From Phoronis australis (lineage: Eukaryota > Phoronida > Phoronidae): DNA of 64,000 nt. Below, piece by piece: positions 24,601 through 36,600 of the stretch (within the stretch, counting starts at the first letter, position 1; each line of letters starts with the position of its first letter). The stretch lies in assembly GCA_002633005.1 (NCBI GenBank), contig NMRA01000063.1:390438-454437 (forward strand), written 5' to 3'. The position numbers and the translations under genes are program-made. Under the pieces are notes generated by a model that worked only from the letters and a program-made list of their open reading frames with translations, made no database searches and had not been told where the DNA came from.

Positions 24601-27600
24601 ACTTAATAGATTTCCTGCGGTTGTAAAAGACCCGATGCTTTATGATATAACCCAGAACTGATATTTTCCTGTTTCGATTTTACCCGGGGTTGACGTTACC
24701 TAATGATATTCTATGCCCGCTATTGCAACTAAACGAGTAGATGCGAAATTGTGGTAAGCGAACTTTTTATTCTTCTCTTCATACACTTCCCCCCCCTGGC
24801 AGTTTTTCGCTCCCCAGACCGGCGTAAAATGTTCTGACTCCAATAGAAACAACCTTATTCCGGCTGAAGCGGACAATTAAAAACAAAATTATTCTAGGTG
24901 GCTAAAAAGTTAACGTCGTAGGTGGTAACCATAGACATCACATAGACCGGGCACGCGCCACTCAGATACATGCAGCTCGCATTGTCAATATTACGCCATA
25001 TTGGAGAGTGCTACACAGGACAAAAATGGCGGAAAACACTGGGAGCCCTACGGCATCAGTCAGAAAATTGGCGGGCTCACAGTGTTATGCTTGCAGCCAA
25101 AGAGTTAAGTTTTTTGGTCCTGGGTATTTTTGGTTCGGCCATGGAGTTTAGAGGTGCTGCCACTAGGTTTTCATGTTCTGTCACCATAGTTTAAGGGGAG
25201 TGATTATGGGTTGTTTCCACATCAACCTTGATAATTGAGACCATATGAGATCAATTAAAACATAATTATTGACCAGCATATGCTGTTATCCAATGATGAT
25301 GCTGTTTTTTAATTGTACTTAAGTAAATATTTGCTATCAATGACAATCATGTGTATTTTTACTTGTTCTGAACAATAACATCCTAGAACCTACTCGCTAG
25401 CCATCAAAATCAGTACATCTAAGTGAATAATGTATTCTCTGTTGAAATATATACTGCTTAAAAACTCACTTCTTATTAAGTATTTCACAATCAGATTTCT
25501 TCTGTTGTATTAAAACAAACATATCCCTGCAAAATCTGTACTTATGTTAAAGTTGACATTGCAAATTTTGTGGATTTGCACTGCTTGCTTATGAGCTCTT
25601 TGTTTAGTGACTCAAAACTCGCGCAAAAAGTAAAGTGCACAGTAACCAAAATATCAAACCTGTACGACTGAATTGCACATCCAATCTATACCCAAAATAC
25701 AGAATTTCCCACTCGAAACCGAGTGGAAATATACCCAACCGAGCCGGTGTAGCATTAAATAATGAACCCGACGGTGAAAAATGACCCCGTCCATTAAATT
25801 TAGGCCGCCCATTAAATGCAACCTGGTTCGTATTTTAATTTTACGTAGTTACCCAGGGCCATTCTCCATATTGAAAACTAAGGATTATTGGGCACAACAA
25901 AAGTACGTCCCCAGTGAGCAGCATGTCTCCTGGATGGAAACCCGCACAGGTTTGGGAATTATTTCAAGGATATTCATTTTATGGAAAACCAAATGTTGAG
26001 TACATAAACAGCATTTTTGTTGTGAAATTGCACTGAATTGTTCCTGCGCATCCAAATACATCATTGGGTAGGGCATGGTTTCACGGATTTTTTTCTACAG
26101 ATGTTTTTCAAACGACGAGTTAGGTTGCAAAATTTTGGCTACGAACAAAAAATAGAGGGAGTTTGTACTCCGAGTTAGTTTGGATCTTTAACCACTTTGA
26201 TGACAGCCATATAGCAGGTCATACCTAGAAAAATCGCCGATACTTTTCTTTCTTTTCACATCGCAAACTTAGCTACTCAAATGTACGTGTCAGTTAGAGA
26301 GCACCGATTCAAGTTTCACATCGGCAACTAGCCTTGCGCTCTAGAGCCTTTCAATGGCGGTTGTGGAGAACAGTAATGCCACAGTAATGCTATACCTGCA
26401 TGAACGAATTTTACGATCTGAAATGTGGGAGTATTTAATGCTGCAGGTAAGAGCATAATCTAAACATTTTCTTGATGATCTAAAAAATTTATTTTGGCAC
26501 GTAAAACGGCAGGAAAATTTTGCGACCTGGCATTTATGAATAAGAGCTCAATTTTGAAACCATGACCTGGGATTTTGGCAAGGTTGCAAAATGCAACCTG
26601 GCAATTTTATAGCATTGAGCCCTGTAATGTGATAGTATTCTATTTCTGTAACAATACGAACATCGGAACCGTTAGCAACTCGAACAAAAATTTGAGTTTG
26701 TTGGTGCTGACGTTGGCTGTGACTTGCGTTGATAATGGAAGTGGAATGCTGTTGTGGTAAGGACCATCAAGGCACCGGTTTTGTGAGAAAAGGGGCGTAA
26801 TTTGACTATTATTTTTTAGCCAGCTTAATATGGCGAAATGCAGCTTTAACAGAATAAATTAACTTTTTTTTAAATTGGCCAGAACTTGGGCATGTGACTG
26901 TTGCATCAAATGTATTTGATTGAGGGCATTCCTCTCAAGTCTGTGTTGTGTTGCTATCAAGGTACCAAGTGACTGAGCTAAACAACAAAGCACTTCACTG
27001 TGTTACTCATTACTGGATCATGTGTCTGTGACCATCATTCTCACCACTTCAGGCATTCACACTCTGGTCCACACCTGCAATTCTGTGTTTTCAAACAGCC
27101 TTTTCAATGCCATTCCTTTGAGGTTGCGACGCTGTGAAAGAATGTTCAGCTGGCCCACTTTCCCTGTTCTCCTTAACCAATAACCTGCCGTCGTTTTTCA
27201 CCAGAGATGTCTGTTTTTTGAATATCAGGCTTGTGCCTAAAGCAGATAGTCTGATGTTAATGTTTTTGCAGCCCAGTCAAGTGTATTGATTACTCAAGCG
27301 AAGGTCAGTAAGCTTGGAATGTCACCTGGTGACTTAACCTTGAGCTTTGATGAGTTGTGTAGATGCAAGCATTTGATGAAGGAAGCTAGCGTGATCACTT
27401 GCTTCTCTTGCAATGTATGACATCAGCTTGTTATTCGCCCCTCATATTTATATGACATCTTGTTATACGCCCACATATTTATATGACAGCATCTTGTTAT
27501 GCGCCCACATATTTATATTTCATCTTGTTATGCGCCTACATATTTATATGACATCTTGTTATGCGCCCACATATTTATATGACATCTTGTTATGCGCCCG

Positions 27601-30600
27601 CATATTTATATGACAGCCTCTTGTTATGCGCCCACATATTTATATGACAACATCTTGTTATACGCCCACATATTTTTATAGCAACATCTTGTTATGCGCC
27701 CACATATTTATATGACAACATCTTGTTATGCGCCCACATATTTATATGACAACGTCTTGTTATGCGCCCACATATTTATATGACAACGTCTTGTTATGCG
27801 CCCACATATTTATATGACAACGTCTTGTTATGCGCCCACATATTTATATGACAACGTCTTGTTATGCGCCCACATATTTATATGACAACATCTTGTTATG
27901 CGCCCACATATTTATATGACAACGTCTTGTTATGCGCCCACATATTTATATGACAACGTCTTGTTATGCGCCCACATATTTTTATGACAACTTGTTGTTA
28001 CGCGCCCACATATTTATATCAATGTCTTGTGTGATCATGTGTTTTTTCAAGGTTTTTGTAGAAGATGTTTTACTATGTAACTCCAGGAGAAGTTTGGATA
28101 ACAATTACTGTGTAGCTATTGACAGTTTTGGCAATGATGTTCTATGCAAGTATTGTGTGGTAGTGCGATGCTGGCGGAGACAATCTGAACCAATTGATGA
28201 AGTTGAAAAGCACTCCATGTTGTTTGTCACAGCCACTTATGAGAATGGCATTCATTGGTCACCCAACCAAAATGGATGTTGTCTTCTAGACAGTCGAATT
28301 GGTCCTTACTCAGATTAGAGTATTTTCAGGGCTTGGAAAGAACTGCATTGTTATGCTCCCACATGTGTGGTCACATATTGTCATCACTTTGTCCGGTTGT
28401 TAGGTTGTCCGGATGATTTGTCAAAAAACCCTGGTCGGATTTTGATGAAATTTGGCACAAGGGTGTTGAGCATCACTGGAACGGTTTATGTCTCTTTTCA
28501 ATGTGCCCTGCCCCCTGGGGTCAGGGGGCGTCGCTTTTTCTGTATTTTTGGGTCAAGAGCGTTTCTGGTTGATATCTAAAAAAGGGATTGACTGATTTAA
28601 CTGAAACTTGAAGCAAAGGTGTGTGATGTCAATTTGCTGGCATGATTAAATTTTTGAGTGGATTCAACTACTGCAGCACCTCCTAGTGGCCATTTGTCCT
28701 CAATGAGGGGCTTTTCGAGTGTTGTTTTGGGGAGAAGAGCATTTTCGGATGATATCTAGAGAACTGATCGGTGGATTTCATTGAATCTTGACACAGAGGT
28801 TTTTTTATGAGATTACACTGGTACCATTTGATTTTTGGTCAGATTTGACAAATGCAGTGCCACTTAGTGGCCATTTTGTGTGAGAGCGTTTCCAAATGAT
28901 ATCTAGAGAACAGATCGATGGATTTCAATGAAACTTGACCCAAAGGTGTTTAATAACAATGCGCCGGGACCATTAAATTTGTGGGTGAATTTTGACTACT
29001 GTAGCGCCTTCTTGTTGCCATCATGTTATCAGTGAGGGCTTTTTAAGTGTTGTTTGGTAAATATTGTTTCCAGATGTTATCAATAGAACCGACTGGCATA
29101 CTACTTTGAAACTTGACGCAGGGGTATGTGATGAGATTGCAACAGCACCATTTGCTTTTCGGCCGTATTCGAGGTCTGTAGTGCCTCTCAGTGGTCATTT
29201 TGTGTGAGCGTTTCCAGATGACGTGAGTTCGACTGTTGTAGCATCTCCTAGTGGCCATTATGTTTTCAAGTGTTGTTTGGGGAATAGCGTTTCCAGATGA
29301 TCTAAAGAACAGATTGATGGATTTTGTCAAAACCTGACATCAAGGTGTATGATGAGATTGCGCCGGCACCATTTGATTTTTGGTCAGATTCAATAGCTGC
29401 AATATGGCCATTTTGTATGTGAGTGTTTTCGCATGATGTTGGGAGCCGAGTGAAGGATTTCAATGAAAGGTGATGCAGATGTTTCTGTTGACAATGCACC
29501 AGCACCATTAAAGTTCTGGGCAGATTCGTCCACGGTAACACCTCCTACAGGCCATTTTTTTCGACATGGGCTTTAGAAGTGTTTAGAGGAAGAGTATTTC
29601 CTGATGATATCTAAAGAACCGTTTAATAGATTTCATCATTTTTGACACCATTTGATTTTCGGGCCAATTTGACAACTGCAGTGCCTCCTAGTGGCCATTT
29701 TGTGTAATCGTTTCTGGATGATATGTGAAGAACGGACTGAGGGTTTCAATGAAAGTTCACGCAGAGGTTTGTAATGACATTGCATCGGCACCATTAAATT
29801 TTCGGCGGATTCGACCACTGTCGCACCTCTTAATGGCCATTTTGTTTTTGACATGGGTTTTGAAGTATTGTTTGGGGAAGAGCGTTTCCGGATGATATCG
29901 GGATTGTTAGTAGATAAGCCCACTTGATGAAACGCCCATGGGCGTTTATTCTGAAAATTATTTGGTGTTGCAACGTCTAGTGTCAAGTGTCCAGATAATG
30001 GGGTAGTTTGTTCGTAAAATTTCTTCTTAAAAGGTCACTCGGCGTCAATTTTGTGTCTCAAATTCAGTTTCGTGGAACATTTATCATTTACAAAAACAAA
30101 CAAGGTGTTGGCAAACTATCTATTTATTAACATAACATTTAAAAACAGTTTTATGTAAAAAAATGTCAAAGTCAGCAGATCTATGACTTTCCGTTTACAA
30201 GACCCCCTTTTCCAAATAATTGCCCGGGTGTTTCTTTGGTTTTAATAAAACTCCTGAAAATCTTCATTTCCTGTATACACGCCCATCTGCTTATCTATGG
30301 AATATCTGAAGAACTAATTGAAAGATTTCATTGAAACTTGTCACAGGTATATGATGAGATTACACCATTTCATGTTTGGCTGGGTTTGACTATTGTAGTG
30401 CCTCCTAGTGGCCATTTTGTGTGAGTGCGTTTCCAAATGATTTGTAGAGAACTGAGGGAAGGATTTCAATGAAAGTTGACATGGGTTTGTGATGACAGGC
30501 GGCACCATTAAATTTTCGGGCAGATGTGACTACTATAGCACTTCCTAGTGGCCATTTTATTTCCAATGTGGGCTTTTCAAGTGTTGCTTAGGAGAAAAGC

Positions 30601-33600
30601 ATTTCCGGGTGATATCTCAAGAACTGATTTACGCATTCCACGGACGCAAAGTTATGAGATTGCGCTGGCACTATTTAAGTCACAGCTGGATTCAATTTAA
30701 TGAAGGATTTCGATGAATGTTGACACAGAGGTATGTTAGGGCAATGTGCCGGCAGTTCCAGGCTTATTCGACCTGTGTAGCACCTACTCATTTTTAACAT
30801 GAGGCTTTTCACGTGTCATTTGGGGGAAGAATATTCCTGGATGATATCTGAAGAATCGATTGATGGATTTCATTATAACTTGACACTTGGGCTGGCACCA
30901 TTCAATTTTCGGGCAGATTTGAGTTCTTCAGCGCCTCCTAGTGACTCTTAGAAACATATCTTATGCAATGTACCGTGGGTGCTTGTCACCGCCCCAGCAT
31001 TGCTTTTTATGCGTCCACACATTTATATGTGGACGCATTATGCCGTCATCTCCATCCATCTGTCTGTCTGTCCGTCCATCCGGTGTCCAGCGTCCGCTGC
31101 TCCATCTCCAAAACCACTTGACGTATGTTCATGAAATTCGGCACGTGTTGGTTTCATGGATGGGATGGCATGAGCGAACTTTCGGACAGATCTGACTACC
31201 GGTGTGCCCCCTAGTGGCAATTTTAGTTTTTTACGTTTACCTCTATCTTCAAAGGTCCTCAACATGTTTTCATAAAATTTTGTATATAGGCACCTATTAG
31301 TGAGATGACGCTTTCCTCCCGTTTTCGGATGGATTCGACGTATTTTGCGCCAATTAGTGGCAATTTTTACGGTTTTCGGGTATGTTTTTTGGCGTCCACC
31401 CCTCTATCAACCAAAGTGCTCGAAGGATGATTGTGAAAATTGGCATGTATGTTCTTACTATGAATAGGACAGCTGACAATGATTTTCCGACGACTTCTGA
31501 CTACTGGCGCCTCCTCGTGGCAGTTTTGTTCATTTTGCTCCTAGGGCTGTATCTTCTAAACCGTTTGCAGGATCTTTACTAAATTTAGCAAGTGTATTGA
31601 TATGATATTGACATTGGACGACAACTTTCGGACAGAGCTGACTACTGGTGTGCCCCCTAGTGAGTGGCAATTTTAGATTTTTACATTTACCTCCGTATCT
31701 TCAAAGGTCCTCCACATGTTTTCATAAAATTTGCCATGTAGGCATCTATTAGTAAGATGATGCTATCCTCCCAATTTCAGATGGATTTGACATAGTTTAT
31801 GCCACCTTACTGGCCATTTCTACTGTTTTCGAGTCCGTTTTTGGCGTCCACCCCTCTATCAACCAAACCACTCAAAGGATGATTGTGAAAATTGGAATGC
31901 ATGTTCCTACTATGAAGAGGACCGCTTACGATGATTTTCCGACCACTTTGAGTACTGTGACGCCTCCAAGTGGCAGTTTTTTTTTGCGCCTATGGCTATA
32001 TCTCCTAAACCGTTTTCAGGATCTTTACTGAATTTTTCAAGTTAATTTATGTGATATTGACCACGGAGGACGACGATATTCAAGTGGATGTGACTATCGG
32101 TGTGCCCTGTAGGTGCAATTTTAGTTTTTTACGTTTACGTCTGTATCTTCAAAGATCTAAAACGGATTTTCATAAAATTTTGAATCTACGAATCTATTGG
32201 TGAGATGATGCTATCCTCCCGTTTTCAGATGGAATCGAGGTATTTTGCACCACCTAGTGGCCATTTTTGCTGTTTTTGTGTCTGTCTTTTAGCAGTCACT
32301 CCTCCATCAACCTAACCATTCTTAGGATGGTTTTGAAAATTGGCGTATATGGTCTCGGTGTCAAGAGGACAGTTAACGATGAAGATTTTGACTACTGTGG
32401 TGTCTCGTAGTGGTAGTTTTGTTTTGTTTTGTTTTTGCTCCCAGTTGATGTATCTTCTAAAGTCACTACAGAATCTTAGTTAAATTTAGTAAATGTATTT
32501 ATGTGAAGCTAACAACAGACAACAACGACTTTCAGGTGGATCCAACGAAGTGTGCTCCCTGGTGGCAATTTCATTTTATTCCGTTTTCCTTTGTTTTTCT
32601 GAAGTTCCTTGACAGATTTTTATGGAATTTGGTGAATAGCTTTCTATTAAAGAAGCAATGACATGTTCCCGTTTTCGAATAGATTGGACGGTTTTGCTCC
32701 ATCTAGTGCCCATTTTTATGTTACAAATAAACGACTGTTAAAGCACTTCATTTGCGTTGCATTCGTGGGCGCATTTCAATGTTCTGCGTTGCTCTTGTGT
32801 TACTATTGGAGACCAAGCTTGATAAGGCTCTAGCAAAGTGTCAGTTTTCTTAAGTTCTGAAATCTGGAAGCAAGGAACAATTTGAGACCTGTTTTATATT
32901 TGTGAAGTCGAAATCAAAAAGGTGGTTCATGTGGGCTCATTACAGTTCCATGGTGCATTTAATTCAACTGTAAACTATACTTTGTTTCTTTGCCAGGGAC
33001 TAGTTGCTACTCTAGAGAACTGAACTACAAGCGTTTCCGTGAGATTGCTGATTCGGTAGGGGCTTACCTATTGGCTGACATGGCTCATATATCTGGACTA
33101 GTGGCCGCCCAGGTAATCGCTAGTCCATTTGACTTTTGCGATGTCGTTACCACAACAACGCACAAAACACTGAGAGGTCCAAGATCTGGAATGATTTTCT
33201 TCCGAAAAGGTTTGTTGTGTTAAGTTTAAATTGTACTGCACGTGTTTTTATTGTGCATGCATATTATACTGTATGTAACGCACAAAAGTTCAGTTGTGTA
33301 ATTGCACCAAATGGGCTGCAGCATTGAAATACCAGTTAAAGTAGCTGTTACTAACTGATAAAGGTAAATACCAGTTAAAGGTGCTAGTAGTAGCAGGTAA
33401 AGGTAAATTCCAGTTATAATAGCCAGTAGTAGCAGATAAAGGTAAATACTACTTAAAGTAGCTGTTACTAGCAGATAAAGGTAAATACCAGTTAAAATAG
33501 CTAGTAGTAGCAGATAAAGGTAAATACTAGTTAAAATAGTTCTTACTAGCAGGTAAAGATAAATACCAGTTAAAATAGCTAGTAGTAGCAGATAAAGGTA

Positions 33601-36600
33601 AATACTAGTTAAAATAGTTCTTACTAGCAGGTAAAGGTAAATACCAGTTAAAGGTGCTAGTAGTAGCAGATAATGGTAAATACCAGTTAAAATAGCTAGT
33701 AGTAGCAGGTAAAGGTAAATGCCAGTTAAAATAGCTAGTAGTAGCAGATAAAGGCAAATGCCAGTTAAAATAGCTAGTAGTAGCAGATAAAGGTAAATGC
33801 CAGTTAAATAGCTAGTAGTAGCAGATAAAGGTAAATGCCAGTTAAAATAGCTAGTAGTAGCAGATAAAGGTAAATGCCAGTTAAAATAGCTAGTAGTAGC
33901 AGATAAAGGTAAATGCCAGTTAAAATAGCTAGTAGTAGCAGATAAAGGTAAATGCCAGTTAAAATAGCTAGTAGTAGCAGATAAAGGTAAATATCAGCTA
34001 AAGCAGCTGTTACCAGCAGATGAAGGTAAATTTTGATGTAAAATGCAGTGACTAACCATGTCTGCATTTTGTAATCTTGAAATTAAAAAGTAAATGCTCA
34101 AATAATGAATAAGGGACAAACGTCACGTAAAAACAACGTTAGTGAATGAAAATTTTACATACCTTTCAATGTATTAACAAAACTGAAAACATCATTCCAT
34201 CAGCAACATTTTGAATCTGTTCCACATTTCTGAGTTACTTTTCCTGTTACATACCGGTAATTTATGCACAGTGGAACAGTTTGAGCTGTTACCAGTTGAT
34301 ATTCATTGATAACATTTGGCGGCTTTAACCACTTGTGCCTATACAACATGAAAATTCCAGTAGCATATACACTGTTCTGGGTAACTGGTCAGGAAGGACT
34401 TTTCTTTCTCAGATGGTATTTTTAAGATACAACACATGTTTTGTTAACAGTTTAATTAATGCCTCACTCTTTCAAAATTCATCACAGGTGTCCGCAATGT
34501 TCTCGCAAATGGTGAAAAGGAAATGTACAATCTAGAGAGACCGATTAACGAGGCCGTCTTCCCGGGTCTGCAGGGTGGACCACACAATCACGCCATCGCT
34601 GGTGAGAAATTAAAGGCCAACACTGTTTTTTTCTTTTTGTGTTTGTCTGAAGATGACGATAGACGACCACAAGTGAAATTTAGCAAATAAGTTTCTACTT
34701 GTTGGAACCCATGCGAAGCTGGTGTGTGGGAATCTGCTTTAGCTCTGTTAACAATAGATATAGAAGTTGCCTTGGTGATACATGCTTAAGTTAGGAAACA
34801 AAAATAGGTAAAAGCTGTGCGGTTGTCAATGCCTTTTATTGTGTGCCCATATATTTATGTGTGGACGCATTATGCCGTCATCTCTGTCCGTACGTCCGTC
34901 TGACGTACGTCAGGCGTCCGTTCGCCGGCGTCCGCTGCTCTATCTCCAAAATGCCTTGACGTATGTTCATGAAATTTTGCACGTGTTCCTTTCGTGGATG
35001 GGACGGCATGAGCGAACTTTAGGACAGATCCGACTACCGGTGTGCCCCCTAGTGGCAATTTCAGTTTTTTACGTTTACCTCTGTATCTTCAAAAGTCCTG
35101 AATGGATTTTCATAAAATTTGATATATAGGCACCTGTTAGTGAGATGACGCTATCCTCCCGTTTTCAGATGGATTTGACGTGGTTTGCGGCACCTAGTGG
35201 CCATTTTTACTGTTTTCGAGTCTGCGTGCGTATAAGACAGCAAAAGTGAAAATGACAACCCTACTAATTGCCAAACGACGGCCACGTCTTTAGTAGTTTT
35301 TGAGTTGCTAAGAAATTCTCAAACCCCTTTACTTGTATCTGGGACTACGTGCGCGAAATAAGATTTTTCTTTCACACATTCTTGCCAACGTAAAGTGGAG
35401 GCCTACTCCAGTGATTCTAGTGCGTGAACTCATACGCATACGCACCACTCCAAAGCTGCACATCAAAAGAGAACTGCAACAGTCCTAAATGACAGAGTAT
35501 ACCGGCATTTTTATGCGTCCACATATTTATATGTGGTCGCATATTGCCGTCATCTCTGTCTGGGCGTCCGGCGTCCACGGCTGCATCTCCTGAACCCCTT
35601 GCAGGATCTCATTGAAATTTGGCAGGTGTGTTCCTATGGGGTTGACGACAGAGGGCGACGAGTTTCGGACCGACCCAAATACTGCTGTGCCCCCTAGTGG
35701 CAATTTTAGTTTTTTACATTTATCTCTATTTTCAAAGTTCCTTAACCGATTTTCGTGAAATTTGGCACATAGGCATCTATTAATAAGTTGACGCTATCCT
35801 CCCGTTTTCGGATGGATTTGAGGCATTTTGCACCATCTAGTGGCCATTTTTACTATTTTCGAGTCGTTTTTTTTCGTCCACCCCTCTATCAACCAAACCG
35901 CTCAAAGGATGATTGTCAAAACTGGCTTGTATGTTCTTACTATGAATTGGACGGCTGACGATGATTTTACAGCGACTTCGACCACTGTGGCACCTCCTAG
36001 TGGCAGTTTTTTTTTGCGCCTGTGGCTGTATGCCCTAAGCTGTTAGCAGGATCTTTACTTAATTTAGAGAGTTTATTTGTATGATGTTAACAATGGAGAA
36101 TGACGACTTTCAGACAGCTTTGACTACTGGTGGCAATTATATTTTTTTACGTTTACCTCTGTATGTTCAAAGGTCCTCAATGTATTTTCATACAATTTGG
36201 CATACAGGCATCTGTTAATGAGGTGACGCTATTTCTCTGTATTCAGATGGATTGGACCTAGTTTGCGCCACCTAGTGGCCATTTTTATGCGCCCACATAT
36301 TCATATATGGACGCATTATGCCGTCATCTCTGTCCGTCCGTCCGTCCGTCCGTCCGGCGTCCGCTGCTCTATCTCCAAAACCCTTTGACATACGTTCATG
36401 AAATTTGGCACATATGTTCCATGGATGAATGGGACGGCATGTGCGAACTTTCGGACGGATCCGACTACCGGTGTGCCCCCTAGTGGCAATTTTAGTTTTT
36501 TACGCTTACCTTTGTATCTTCAAAAGTCCTTAACGGATTTTCATGAAATTTGGTATGTAGGCACCTAGTAGTGAGATGACGCTATCCTGCCGTTTTCGGA

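Larger units (their letters stand above)
21044..26624 (-). mobile_element. hAT-like element, copy 3, inverted and carrying nested insertions (5581 bp)
   Basis: The left terminus is CAGGGCTCGACATAACAAGC, the right terminus AGCATTGAGCCCTG. It is flanked by a perfect 5-bp TAATG (21039-21043 and 26625-26629). Relative to copies 1 and 2 it is inverted. Aligning it to copy 1 shows two clean insertions, at 21479-22848 and 23266-24554, and a replaced stretch at about 24933-26075. It fills nearly half of SHMT intron 3. Confidence 0.8.

Noticed and set aside
27423-28020. CRISPR-like array
   Set aside because: The 34-bp units are directly contiguous with no unique spacers, and the surrounding genome is clearly eukaryotic.
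33804-34067. A hydrophobic repeat protein ([12 protein letters not shown] units) on the - strand
   Set aside because: It is only the translation of the 39-bp minisatellite in SHMT intron 4.
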